Shown here piece after piece: positions 35,472-43,706 of a stretch of DNA of 55,258 nt; the stretch's first letter is position 1; the number at the start of each line of letters is the position of its first letter. The position numbers and the translations under genes are program-made. Source of the stretch: an uncultured Alphaproteobacteria bacterium (GTDB lineage Bacteria > Pseudomonadota > Alphaproteobacteria > Rs-D84). Below the pieces are notes generated by a model that was given only the letters and a program-made list of their open reading frames with translations, had not been told where the DNA came from and ran no database searches. The stretch is from positions 1 to 55,258 of the forward strand of contig CALXMR010000002.1 in assembly GCA_944389525.1 (NCBI GenBank), given 5' to 3'.

Positions 35472-37202
35472 ATGAAAACCAACAAGCATTCTATTTTGCA
35501 CTATTCATTGTTTGCCGCATTAATTGGTATTGTCCCAGTTGCGGCGTTTCCTGCGATTCGTGTTGGTAATCTTTCGCGCAGTTATGCCGATGCATACAAC
35601 CAGGTAAACGCCCAAGTTGCTACCGCACGCGACACATCTGGGGAAATATCGACCGGCGCGCCGGCGGCCGCGGTTGTTGATAATATGATGGGAACTCCGA
35701 ACCAGACCGGAACAGATGCGGCGGCAGGTGAACCTGTATCTGCCGTGTCACAACAGATGGAACGCTGTTCGATGATTTATCCAACCGGCGAATTTGATTG
35801 GGCGCGCCCGACATTGGGATTGGGGGCCGGTGGTGGTGCCACGTGCGTTGCGGTTGTGGAATTACGCGGATATCAAATGGGTCAAAATGGCGAAGATATT
35901 GTGCTGGCGCGGGCGAATTTGGCGGCAGGTGATTCTGTGCGCTGTAACATATCCGATTTTCCAGAGGTCACACACAACAATTCCATTTCCGGCAATATCA
36001 CGGTGCCGGCGGACAATCCGCCCACAATCGAAGATGTTGAACGGGTAATGAACGAAGAACAAAAAAAGAACGCTGGGTTAAAAATTGCCGCAGGGGCAGT
36101 GTTGATGGGATTGGCCGGTAACGCGGCGGGCGCAAATGAACCAGGCCAGGACAGTTTATTCGGCACCGGAAAAAGCAAAATGCAATCAACATTGGTGGGG
36201 GCGCTGGGGGGGGCGGCTATAATGGCCGGCAATGCCTATGCAGGAAAGGTCGTGGGCGATACCATTTTATCTGCGGGGGTAAATGCGGTCGCTGGCAGTC
36301 TGGTTGGAAACTTGTCGGCAACGGGTGATTCTGTGCTGCGTATCGAAGATTGTGAAATTAATGGTGCCAAAACCAGTTGTTTGTGGGGTATGTTGGCTGT
36401 GGTTACGCCACTGACTGACGAAATCGCATTTTATAACATTGCAACCCAGGAAACATATGTGTGTGACGTAAACGCACAAAATTGTAAACCAGAAGAACTG
36501 GCGTCTATTAAATTGTCTGCATATCCAAATGTAAATATTGACGAAGTTGCAGAGCAGCAATTTGAACAGATCGTGGCCGATCCAGCAAACCAATATTTTA
36601 TGTCGACAGATGCCACCGGAAAAATCAGTTTTGGCCAGGTTAATGCCAATCAATCAGCCGAAGATGATAACGCTACAAACAGCGATGCCACATCTTTTGA
36701 TACCAGCAAGGGTATTTTTGCCAAAGTGTCCAGTGGCAGTCGTATTGACCGGCGTATTACGGCGATGATACCCGGTGTCCAGGACAAGGCGTTTGGTATG
36801 AAGCAATCTGATTGGCGTGAATGGAAACGCAGCCACCAGGGTATTACAATTTATGGTCGTGGTGCCAATGGCACGGCATATGAATTGCCAGAGGCTGATA
36901 AAGAGCATGCAGATATAAATAATTTTTATCCGATGTTGGTTGATGCCGCAGATGGTGGCGTTATTGATTACAGTAACAAGGCGCGTTTAAAGGCCACATT
37001 GATTGGTGCGGGTGCCGGTGGTGCAATGGGTGCTTTTGCCGGGTACCAGGGCGCGCGTGAAGACATCGAAAATCGGTGGGTTACCGCAGTGCGCGAATAT
37101 AATGATTCGTTGACCAAGGTTTATTGTGCCACTGGAACGCGTTATTTGGGCCAGTATAACGATACTATATATATCCCCAGCATGTCGGGTGATACAGAAT
37201 AA
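35472..37202 (+). CDS. exported protein with glycine-zipper segments (hypothetical)
   Basis: A 576-residue exported protein of unknown function. Signal peptide about 1-28. The N-terminal part has a coiled-coil-like VGNLSRSYADAYNQVNAQVA and a domain with paired Cys (CSMIYPTGEFDW, TCVAVVELRG). Three glycine-zipper stretches, AAGAVLMGLAGNAAGA, GALGGAAIMAGNAYAG and GAGAGGAMGAFAGYQG, could insert in or pack against a membrane. The middle has four further Cys and a conserved-looking RIEDCEINGAKTSCLWG. A GGGGGGAGAG site precedes the ATG. Co-transcription with the upstream barrel protein suggests they work together at the envelope. Confidence 0.78.
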   Translation: MKTNKHSILHYSLFAALIGIVPVAAFPAIRVGNLSRSYADAYNQVNAQVATARDTSGEISTGAPAAAVVDNMMGTPNQTGTDAAAGEPVSAVSQQMERCSMIYPTGEFDWARPTLGLGAGGGATCVAVVELRGYQMGQNGEDIVLARANLAAGDSVRCNISDFPEVTHNNSISGNITVPADNPPTIEDVERVMNEEQKKNAGLKIAAGAVLMGLAGNAAGANEPGQDSLFGTGKSKMQSTLVGALGGAAIMAGNAYAGKVVGDTILSAGVNAVAGSLVGNLSATGDSVLRIEDCEINGAKTSCLWGMLAVVTPLTDEIAFYNIATQETYVCDVNAQNCKPEELASIKLSAYPNVNIDEVAEQQFEQIVADPANQYFMSTDATGKISFGQVNANQSAEDDNATNSDATSFDTSKGIFAKVSSGSRIDRRITAMIPGVQDKAFGMKQSDWREWKRSHQGITIYGRGANGTAYELPEADKEHADINNFYPMLVDAADGGVIDYSNKARLKATLIGAGAGGAMGAFAGYQGAREDIENRWVTAVREYNDSLTKVYCATGTRYLGQYNDTIYIPSMSGDTE

Positions 37203-37227
37203 AAAACGGGGCATAACCCCGTTTTTT
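37201..37227 (+). terminator. intrinsic terminator (ACGGGG/CCCCGT hairpin)
   Basis: AAAAAACGGGG and CCCCGTTTTTT pair around CATAA, directly overlapping the stop of the glycine-zipper gene. It is a variant of the ACGGGGC hairpin used at four other loci. Confidence 0.88.
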
Positions 37228-37231
37228 ATGG

Positions 37232-37237
37232 TATAAT
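37232..37237 (+). promoter_or_regulatory. -10 box of the lactate dehydrogenase gene
   Basis: A perfect TATAAT lies 31 bases upstream of the ATG, right after the preceding terminator. The -35 would fall in the terminator's T-run. Confidence 0.45.
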
Positions 37238-37267
37238 TATCGTATAAATAAAAAGGAAAATAAAATT

Positions 37268-38203
37268 ATGAAAATTGCAATTATTGGTGTGGGGACGGTT
37301 GGTTCAGCGGTTGCCACTGCGATAAAGAATACGGGTTGTGTACACGAAATTATTCTGTATGATCGCGATGGTCCGCGCGCACGTGCGGCGGCCGATGATT
37401 TGGGACACGCGGCCAGTTTTGGTTTTGATGTAAAAATTACCGCGGTCAGTAATTACCGCGGTATCCGGGGCAGTGAGATTGTCATCGTGGCCGCTGGTGC
37501 AAATCAAAAGCCTGGGGAAACGCGTATGGATTTGTTAAAGAAAAATGCGGCGGTTATTTGCGATGTGATTCCGCGTGTGATGGCGAATGTCGATTCAAAA
37601 ACGGTCAAGATAATAATTTTATCTAATCCACTGGATGTAATGGTTATGTTGGCCCAGCGGTTATCACACTTGCCGGCATCGCGCGTGATAGGCACGGGCG
37701 CAATGCTGGATTCGGCGCGTCTGCGCACGATTTTATCGCGTCATTTGGGCGTTTCAACACATTCAATAAACGCGTATGTTTTGGGGGAACATGGCGACAG
37801 CAGTGTTGTTGATTGGACATCGATTACGGTTGGTGCGCTGGCATTGGATGATTTTTGTCGCCAGGCCAAGATATCGTTACCCGCAACAACCCGCAATACC
37901 ATTAGCCATCGTGTGCGCAATGCCGCGTACGAAATTATTCGTGGTCGTGGCGCGACATGGGATGGAATTGGTGCGGCGGCATCAGAATTGGTGCGATGTA
38001 TTGTAAATGACGAACATCGCATACTGACGGTCAGTTGTGTTTCTGGGACTGGGGCCGATATGGTTGCGATGTCGTTGCCACGAATTGTTGGGGCGTCTGG
38101 GGTAACGGCAACATTGCGGCCAAAACTGTCGGCATCAGAATCGGCGGCATTACGGCGCAGTGGTAAAATCATTCGCAAGAATTACGATTCGTTACATGTA
38201 TAA
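37268..38203 (+). CDS. ldh: L-lactate dehydrogenase
   Basis: A 311-residue NAD-dependent dehydrogenase that interconverts pyruvate and L-lactate. The Rossmann motif is IGVGTVGSAVA. The substrate loop reads NQKPGETR (79-86): Gln at the specificity position indicates lactate rather than malate dehydrogenase, which has Arg. DSARLR holds the carboxylate-binding Arg and GEHGDSSVV the catalytic His. The C-terminus extends slightly with a basic tail. A complete LDH suggests fermentative growth, in keeping with a low-oxygen host niche (inference). It is transcribed alone. Confidence 0.92.
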   Translation: MKIAIIGVGTVGSAVATAIKNTGCVHEIILYDRDGPRARAAADDLGHAASFGFDVKITAVSNYRGIRGSEIVIVAAGANQKPGETRMDLLKKNAAVICDVIPRVMANVDSKTVKIIILSNPLDVMVMLAQRLSHLPASRVIGTGAMLDSARLRTILSRHLGVSTHSINAYVLGEHGDSSVVDWTSITVGALALDDFCRQAKISLPATTRNTISHRVRNAAYEIIRGRGATWDGIGAAASELVRCIVNDEHRILTVSCVSGTGADMVAMSLPRIVGASGVTATLRPKLSASESAALRRSGKIIRKNYDSLHV

Positions 38204-38360
38204 TAGTGTGCGTATTTGATATATTCGCATCTCTCTAACCAATAGTGGGTGGATGTGATGGGGCTTGCGCCCCGCATTGGTAATCATCCAATGTCTGGAT
38301 AACAATCCGATTTAAACATGCCATCGCCATGTGTTATAGTGCCTGTATGGGGGCGCAATC
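38204..38360 (+). other. intergenic region with hairpin
   Basis: GGGGCTTGCGCCCC forms a hairpin at about 38259-38272, flanked by GGATG and CATCC segments that can extend it. TATAGT before the GNAT gene (about 38335-38340) is a plausible -10. There is no U-tract after the hairpin, so it is not an obvious ldh terminator. Confidence 0.4.
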
Positions 38361-38663
38361 ATGGCAGATAAAACAATTACTTATGATATTTTCCCAGATG
38401 GTTTAGGGTTTTATGCAAATTGTGCTGGTAATCATGTTGGTGAAATAACATTTGTTCGTGTTGGTATTGATAAAATGATAATTGATCACACCAGCGTTAT
38501 TGAAAATTATCGTAATGCGCATGTCGGATTAAACCTGGTGCGGTGCGCGGCAAACCTGGCACGGACCCAGCGCCGCAAAGTAATCACAATGTGCCCGTTT
38601 GCCAGTGCGATGTTCAGCCGATTCCCAGAATTTGACGATGTGCGATTTTTGCATACGCGATGA
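38361..38663 (+). CDS. small GNAT-like N-acetyltransferase (NATD1/YjdJ type)
   Basis: A 100-residue single-domain protein matching the short GCN5-related N-acetyltransferase family also known from human NATD1. The signature is IDHTSVIENYRNAHVGLNLVR (only part of the usual R-G-x-G-x-G acetyl-CoA loop remains, as RNAHVGLNL), then ARTQRRKVITMCPFASAMF and RFPEF. Substrates of this family are unknown. Length is typical (about 90-110). The ATG has a GGGGGCG-like site. Confidence 0.85.
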   Translation: MADKTITYDIFPDGLGFYANCAGNHVGEITFVRVGIDKMIIDHTSVIENYRNAHVGLNLVRCAANLARTQRRKVITMCPFASAMFSRFPEFDDVRFLHTR

Positions 38664-38736
38664 TTTTATGTGCGTGATATTCGCTTGAATGATTTTTGTT
38701 TTTTTTATACCATTCGCGCATCAAGGGGGATTGGAT

Positions 38737-40125
38737 ATGAATAAAAAATTGCGCGCGTGGTTGGTTTTCTTGATATTTTTAAACGGGTATGTCAGTTTGT
38801 CGTTGGAACTGATTGTATTGCGGCAGTTATCATTCTGGGTTGGATCCAGCGCGGTTATCACCAGTATTATTATGGGAACTTTTTTAGGGTTTATGTCGTT
38901 GGGGTATTTTCTGGGCGAGTCTAAAAAAATCGCCGGTAAAAACATTCGTAAAATTTTATGCGCCAGTTTTATAACTATTGCGATATTGGCACTGTTGGCG
39001 GCCAGTTTCCCATTAGTATTAAAATATTTTGTCTGGATGTACCAGGGCGGTATTACATCCAGTGTAATTCAGACATTTATTTATTCGTTTATATTTTTAT
39101 CTGTTGGGCCGTTTTTGTTTGGGTTCAATACAACACTGTTGTCGCGGTGTTTGCATCGGTATAATACGAACTATACCGGCAACATACTGGCGTGGGATAC
39201 AATTGGTTCGGTGTTGGGATCATTACTGACCACACTGATTTTAATGCCGTTTGTTGGTGTGAATAATACGGTGATGTTGATTGTGCTGTTGGCATCTGTG
39301 GCGGCAATAATTACGCGGCCAAAATGGTGGACAATATTATTGGGAATACTGATAATGATTCCGACCATAATGATAAACAACAATACTGTCCAGCGGGACA
39401 AATACGGAATTTTGGTAAATAATGCCAATTCGACAATATCTGTATTGCAAAACGGTGACACGCGATTGCTGTATATGAACGGCCTGCCGATGTCGATATA
39501 TAATCCAGAAAATGGCACCATGGCAGAATATATTGACTATATCAATCGCGCGTTCATATACTCTTTGCCCCCGGATCGTGTGCACAAGATTTTAGTATTG
39601 GGGGCGGGCGGATTTACCGCTGGTCTGGACGATACATACAACGAATATACTTTTGTTGATATCGAATATACACTGCGTGATATTACTGAAAAATACTTCT
39701 TGGGTCGGCCATTGACGAATAACAAGCGTTTTGTTGTCCAAGATGCCAGTCAGTTCTTGAAAAACACGGATGAAAAATATGATTTAATTCTGGTGGATGT
39801 ATATTCAAATTCGTTCCAGGTCCCCGAAGGATTTATTACTGCTGAATTTATGCAGCGTGTAAAATCGCGCATCGCAGATGATGGTATTTTGATTATGAAT
39901 GTTATCGCCAGTATATCATTCCAGGACAAATACACCCAGGTGTTTGATAATACATTTCACACGGTTTTCCCATATAATACCCAGCGTCAGGTTGTCGGCT
40001 TTATGAATCCATGGGTTCCAAACGATGTTGCGAACATAATGTACATTTGGTACAACCGCGACAATGATGGCCGCATATATACAATAAATAAAACACCAGT
40101 AATTTATGACCGGTATGCAAAATAA
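38737..40125 (+). CDS. membrane protein with spermidine synthase-like domain
   Basis: A 462-residue protein. About six or seven N-terminal membrane helices (about 8-225, including SLELIVLRQLSFWVGSSAV) are followed by a cytoplasmic Rossmann-fold methyltransferase-like domain (about 265-460): ILVLGAGGFTAG is the nucleotide loop and KYDLILVDVYSN the strand before the active site. Such fusions are annotated as SpeE-like but most are not proven polyamine synthases; the acidic residues that bind polyamine are not clear here. The ATG at 38737 has AAGGGGGA at good spacing; the frame opens 16 codons earlier. No speD gene is nearby. Confidence 0.8.
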   Translation: MNKKLRAWLVFLIFLNGYVSLSLELIVLRQLSFWVGSSAVITSIIMGTFLGFMSLGYFLGESKKIAGKNIRKILCASFITIAILALLAASFPLVLKYFVWMYQGGITSSVIQTFIYSFIFLSVGPFLFGFNTTLLSRCLHRYNTNYTGNILAWDTIGSVLGSLLTTLILMPFVGVNNTVMLIVLLASVAAIITRPKWWTILLGILIMIPTIMINNNTVQRDKYGILVNNANSTISVLQNGDTRLLYMNGLPMSIYNPENGTMAEYIDYINRAFIYSLPPDRVHKILVLGAGGFTAGLDDTYNEYTFVDIEYTLRDITEKYFLGRPLTNNKRFVVQDASQFLKNTDEKYDLILVDVYSNSFQVPEGFITAEFMQRVKSRIADDGILIMNVIASISFQDKYTQVFDNTFHTVFPYNTQRQVVGFMNPWVPNDVANIMYIWYNRDNDGRIYTINKTPVIYDRYAK

Positions 40126-40150
40126 AAACGGGGCGTGGCCCCGTTTTTAT
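40125..40150 (+). terminator. intrinsic terminator (ACGGGGC/GCCCCGT hairpin)
   Basis: AAAAACGGGGC-GTG-GCCCCGTTTTT directly follows the SpeE-like gene and is identical to the hairpin at 40655-40680. Confidence 0.92.
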
Positions 40151-40190
40151 TTATAATGTGGAAATTCAAAAAAATATAATATATAATACA

Positions 40191-40364
40191 TCTCGCACTG
40201 GGGAATTCCCAATGTGGGGTTTCGTAGCCTCGTACCGAGCGTCCGCAGGGACGAAAAAAACTCCAACTCAGGTTGGAGGGACTTGAATATATTGAATAAG
40301 AGTCACAATTCTTGGTAATTGCTACGAACCTCCAACCACCTAAGTTTTTGGTGGTATTTTTTTA
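40191..40364 (+). ncRNA. structured RNA or leader upstream of HTH gene
   Basis: Two overlapping TATAAT boxes (40175-40180 and 40182-40187) precede a region with dense pairing. GGTTTCGTAGC (40218-40228) pairs with GCTACGAACC (40321-40330) to close a multi-hairpin domain. Inside are CTCG-TAC-CGAG, CGTCC-GCAG-GGACG and CTCCAAC-TCAG-GTTGGAG. GGTTGGAGG (40271-40279) can instead pair with CCTCCAACC (40329-40337), which overlaps the 5' arm of a terminal hairpin ACCACC/GGTGGT followed by ATTTTTTT (40335-40364). This layout suits either an sRNA with a terminator or an attenuator controlling the HTH gene that starts at 40391. It matches no riboswitch class I can name. Confidence 0.55.
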
Positions 40365-40390
40365 ACCTATGTGTGGTAGGGGGGCGCAAA

Positions 40391-40651
40391 ATGACAAAAT
40401 TTGATTTATATAATATTTTCACTGTGAACACAAAAATTATTCCGCCTGAATATTTGTATTATCAAAAACTGGGGCAAATATTGAACGAAATGCGCACAGA
40501 ACACGGTATCAGTTTTATGCAAATTTATGACGATATTGGTATTACGCCAAATGAATTACGCGATTATGAATCTGGTGGATGTGAAATACCAATATATAAA
40601 TTATTAATACTGCTGGGATATTTGGAACGACCGCAATTATCGGATTCTTAA
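40391..40651 (+). CDS. small HTH (XRE-like) DNA-binding protein
   Basis: An 86-residue protein with a Cro/C1-type helix-turn-helix in its C-terminal two thirds: LGQILNEMRTEHGISFMQIY, then DDIGITPNELRDYESGGCEI and PIYKLLILLGYL, matching the pattern of the five-helix XRE fold. The N-terminal 28 residues are specific to this protein. The start at 40391 is supported by TAGGGGGGCG 6 bases upstream; the frame is open to 40319. It lies just downstream of a structured RNA with a terminator, so it may be regulated by attenuation. Confidence 0.8.
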   Translation: MTKFDLYNIFTVNTKIIPPEYLYYQKLGQILNEMRTEHGISFMQIYDDIGITPNELRDYESGGCEIPIYKLLILLGYLERPQLSDS

Positions 40652-40654
40652 ATA

Positions 40655-40680
40655 AAAACGGGGCGTGGCCCCGTTTTTAT
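40655..40680. terminator. bidirectional terminator between HTH gene and sodB
   Basis: AAAAACGGGGC-GTG-GCCCCGTTTTT lies between convergent genes, overlapping the sodB stop, and can terminate both. Confidence 0.92.
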
Positions 40681-41264
40681 TTAATGTTTTCACGCACAAA
40701 ATCCCAATTTATCATATGGTCCCAGAACGCATCAACAAAATCAGCGCGCCTGTTTTGATAATCCAGATAGTATGCATGTTCCCATACATCCAGTGCCAAT
40801 ATCGGATGCATATCGTGCGCAATTGGGGTATCGGCATTTTGTGTGCCAATGATTTTTAATTTTCCGTCTGTATCTGTGACAATCCATGCCCATCCACTGC
40901 CGAATACACTGGTTGCCACAGATTTAAATTCGCGGCGCATTACATCGGCCCCGCCAAACGCACTGGCGATTTCATTGGGCGCAATCCCGCCACCCTGTGG
41001 CGCCAGACAGTGAAAGAAAAAATCATGATTAAACACCTGGGCGGCATTATTGAAAATCTTTTTTGCATCTTTATCATGTGCGGAATTTTTAATAATATCT
41101 ATCAATGGCATGTCGGCATATTGGGTATCTGGGATTAATTCATTCAGGTTGTTTATATATGTTGCCAAATGTTTACCGTGGTGACAGTTTAATGTCTGGG
41201 CCGACATATGCGGGGCCAGTGCCGATTCGCTAAATTGCAATGGAAATTGGGTCAGACTGAACAT
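40677..41264 (-). CDS. sodB: superoxide dismutase (Fe type)
   Basis: A 195-residue enzyme converting superoxide to oxygen and peroxide. Metal ligands are visible as the His in NCHHGKHLATYI, the His in FNHDFFFHCLAPQGGG, and DVWEHAYYLDYQN (Asp and His). The AAQVFNHDFFFHCLAPQ block has the Gln position typical of Fe-SOD, although iron versus manganese cannot be proven from sequence. AAGGATG lies 5 bases before the ATG at 41264; the frame opens 7 codons upstream. It is monocistronic, and suggests exposure to oxygen despite fermentative traits. Confidence 0.94.
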   Translation of the reverse strand: MFSLTQFPLQFSESALAPHMSAQTLNCHHGKHLATYINNLNELIPDTQYADMPLIDIIKNSAHDKDAKKIFNNAAQVFNHDFFFHCLAPQGGGIAPNEIASAFGGADVMRREFKSVATSVFGSGWAWIVTDTDGKLKIIGTQNADTPIAHDMHPILALDVWEHAYYLDYQNRRADFVDAFWDHMINWDFVRENIK

Positions 41265-41410
41265 AACGCATCCTTTGTTTATCACTTAACACATAAAATA
41301 TGGCACTGGCACACAGGAAAAACAACAGAAAAAAAATCCGTAAAAATGGCTTGCGCGGGCGGGCGTGGATTTCTATAATCGGACATAAGACATACAGCAA
41401 AGGAGAAAAT

Positions 41411-41992
41411 ATGAAAAAGTTATCATCAGTTTTTGCATTTGTGGCGATGATGTTCTGTGGTGTGGCGAATGCGGCCGATATTACACTGTATTATTCGCCA
41501 ACATGCCCACATTGCCACCATGCGCGTGATTTCTTTGTGAACAAGATTGTATACGAATATCCAGATGTGCGCGTGGTCCAGGTTAATGTTATGGATCGAA
41601 CAAATCTGCCGATGTTCCAAGAAGTATTGAAAAAGTGCAACTATGACAGTGGTGGTGTGCCTGTGATTGTTGTTGGTGACAAATGCTTCCAGGGATATGC
41701 CGACTTTATGGAACAAGAATTGCGTGATGCGGTCGAAGTTGATATGCCAGATGCGGCAAAAAAACAGGCGGCAGAAAATAAAAAGGAAATGGACACAGAT
41801 GCGGACGCATTCCGTGCCCGCCACCCAGAACGCCAGAACGCAATTTCTGAATACAATCCATCTGTGGCGGCGGATATGGAATCTGAAAAAAAAAATAACG
41901 GTGCATCATCGGTTTATTTCTATGTACTGTTAATCGTATTGGTTGCGGCATTGGGGTTTGTCCTGATACGAAAAGACAAAAAGAAAAAATAA
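41411..41992 (+). CDS. membrane-anchored periplasmic thioredoxin-like protein
   Basis: A 193-residue exported protein. Signal peptide 1-21; thioredoxin/glutaredoxin-like domain with active site C32-P-H-C35 (YYSPTCPHCHHARDFF), a cis-Pro loop GGVPVIVVGDKCFQGY, then a charged linker (about 110-165), one C-terminal membrane helix (about 171-187) and a KKDKKKK-like stop-transfer end. The CPHC motif and location suggest a Dsb-type thiol oxidoreductase or isomerase acting on envelope proteins, some of which in this window are Cys-rich. AAAGGAG precedes the ATG at 41411; the frame opens 37 codons earlier. Confidence 0.85.
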   Translation: MKKLSSVFAFVAMMFCGVANAADITLYYSPTCPHCHHARDFFVNKIVYEYPDVRVVQVNVMDRTNLPMFQEVLKKCNYDSGGVPVIVVGDKCFQGYADFMEQELRDAVEVDMPDAAKKQAAENKKEMDTDADAFRARHPERQNAISEYNPSVAADMESEKKNNGASSVYFYVLLIVLVAALGFVLIRKDKKKK

Positions 41993-42019
41993 TCGTCTAT
42001 AATCATACCAGGATATGCC

Positions 42020-42817
42020 ATGTTTGACTTAACAACTTTGGATTATATATATGTGGGCGTCATTTTGGCGTCCACCGTATGGGCCAGTATTCGTGGCGGT
42101 GTTTATGAAACGGTTGCGACACTGTCGTGGGTTGTGGCGGCGTTTGCGGCGCGATTTATTTCGCCGTGGTTGGATAAATTATTACAGGGCTGGTTTGATT
42201 TATCCGAATCAACGGTTGGTACACTGGTCGCGTCATACTTTATCGTATTTTTTGTGATATTGCTGCTGGTCGGATTTTTGAACCAGCGTTTACGCGAAAA
42301 AATCCAAGACAGCATGATGAAGGTGACAGATCGCACACTGGGGGTGATATTTGGTATTATCCGTGGAATTGTGATTATGGGTGTGGTGTATTGGTGCACA
42401 TTGTGGTACTATTCCGATGCGCCCATGTTACCAAATTGGGTATCTGATGCGCGCACGCGCCCGATTATGCAATTGACGGCGGTCAAATTGGATGAATGGT
42501 TCTTTCCCGGTCCCGGCAGCAAATTGTTAGCACGTGATATGACGGGGACGCGTGAAACAATCGAAATATACAAGAATTTAATCAACCCAGCGGTATCAGA
42601 TGACACATCTGATGATGCATCTGATACAGACACCGGATACAAATCGTCTGAACGCACGGCGCTGGAAAATCAATTATTGCAAATTGAAACTGCGGCGCGT
42701 GCCGAAGAAATGCGGGCGGCATCTGACCCTGGGGAAACAGATAATGTGTCCGCAAACGATGGTGAAACCGTGGATTCTGTTGATGAAATGATTGAAAATC
42801 TGGATTTAGCAGAATAG
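42020..42817 (+). CDS. cvpA: CvpA family membrane protein
   Basis: A 265-residue inner-membrane protein with four helices in the first 130 residues (LDYIYVGVILASTVWASIRG, then VGTLVASYFIVFFVILLLVG and the VTDRTLGVIFGIIRGIVIMG block, which is the CvpA signature). The C-terminal 110 residues are acidic and probably cytoplasmic. In E. coli CvpA is needed for colicin V export and bile tolerance, and often sits by purF; here purF is absent. It begins 28 bases after the thioredoxin-like gene and is followed by a terminator, so the two form an operon. Confidence 0.9.
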   Translation: MFDLTTLDYIYVGVILASTVWASIRGGVYETVATLSWVVAAFAARFISPWLDKLLQGWFDLSESTVGTLVASYFIVFFVILLLVGFLNQRLREKIQDSMMKVTDRTLGVIFGIIRGIVIMGVVYWCTLWYYSDAPMLPNWVSDARTRPIMQLTAVKLDEWFFPGPGSKLLARDMTGTRETIEIYKNLINPAVSDDTSDDASDTDTGYKSSERTALENQLLQIETAARAEEMRAASDPGETDNVSANDGETVDSVDEMIENLDLAE

Positions 42818-42846
42818 ACAGTTTTATCCTTTTTTTGTTTTGTTTT

Positions 42847-42871
42847 CCCACCGCGTTTGCGGTGGGTTTTT
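42847..42871 (+). terminator. cvpA terminator
   Basis: CCCACCGC-GTTT-GCGGTGGG followed by TTTTTG, 30 bases after the cvpA stop. Confidence 0.9.
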
Positions 42872-42930
42872 GTTCCTGGTGACTTGCCCATATTGTTATT
42901 GGCATAATGTCTGTAACCCCAGGAAGCAAA

Positions 42931-43665
42931 ATGAGAACATATTTATTCGCGTTTTTATTTATTGTGTTAGTTTTTCCATCGGCGTTTGCCGCGAACGATG
43001 CGCGTGGCATAAATCCGGCCGACAATTTAACTAAACTAGAATTATTGCCGCAATTGCGGGCGGTTGGCGATTCATCTGTATCATCGCTGACATTCAAATA
43101 CGATCATGCATTTCGTAAAGTATTTGGCGTAAATGCAGAATTACCAATTGTGCGATACAGTGGACATGGTTTTTCAGAAAACGGTATTGGCGATTTAACG
43201 CTGCGCGCCCGGGCCCAGCATACATGGGGGCGGCATACCTTGATTGGTGCCACAGAATTTATATTACCAACCGCCACCGCCGATGTCTTGGGGATACAGC
43301 AGTACACATTTGATCCGATATTAGGTTATGTTTATTCGTTTGGGCATAACATATTTGGTGCGCTGGTGGCAAAGCAGTTTATATCGTTAAACAACACAGA
43401 CCCTGAATTTGCGCCTGATGTTAACCAGGGACAATACAGAATGCTGGTGGGATATGCGTCCAATTCTGGGTGGTGGGTTTTGGCCGATCCGCAAGTATGG
43501 GTAAACTTTGAAACCGGCCGCCAGGAATTTTTAGCAGAACTGGAATTGGGGACAATGCTGAACAAAACAACAGGCGTATGGTTGCGCGCCGGACACAGAT
43601 TGGGCGGAAATTGGACGCGTGCAGATTGGACGATATTAATGGGAATTAGGTTTATGCAGTTCTGA
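42931..43665 (+). CDS. outer-membrane protein (transporter/MetA-like barrel)
   Basis: A 244-residue exported protein with signal peptide MRTYLFAFLFIVLVFPSAFA. The mature part has regularly alternating strands (FGVNAELPIVRYSGHG, GIGDLTLRARAQHTWG, HTLIGATEFILPTATAD, LEYG-type hairpins) and ends in ILMGIRFMQF. The pattern GIGDLTLRAR and FGVNAELPIV recalls the barrel family annotated as MetA-pathway phenol degradation or transporter, whose substrates are mostly unknown. AGGAAG precedes the ATG at 42931. It is followed 41 bases later by a membrane protein gene. Confidence 0.8.
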   Translation: MRTYLFAFLFIVLVFPSAFAANDARGINPADNLTKLELLPQLRAVGDSSVSSLTFKYDHAFRKVFGVNAELPIVRYSGHGFSENGIGDLTLRARAQHTWGRHTLIGATEFILPTATADVLGIQQYTFDPILGYVYSFGHNIFGALVAKQFISLNNTDPEFAPDVNQGQYRMLVGYASNSGWWVLADPQVWVNFETGRQEFLAELELGTMLNKTTGVWLRAGHRLGGNWTRADWTILMGIRFMQF

Positions 43666-43706
43666 TACAAACACAACACACACAAACAACCAAGGGAGAG
43701 AGAAAC

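Noticed and set aside
38737-40125. Bona fide spermidine synthase
   Set aside because: The domain is related, but the glycine loop and active-site acids differ, an N-terminal membrane region is fused, and no speD is near. It was called SpeE-like only.
40218-40330. GGTTTCGTAGC/GCTACGAACC as another invertible-element repeat pair
   Set aside because: It lacks the AAAC-N4-GTTT core, has a bulge, and no good promoter lies between the arms. RNA pairing explains it better.
40191-40364. 6S RNA, tmRNA, guanidine-II riboswitch or retron RNA
   Set aside because: No central-bubble 6S consensus, no tRNA-like T-loop or tag frame for tmRNA, GGGACG lies in a stem rather than an ACGR loop, and no reverse transcriptase follows. 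It was left as unclassified.
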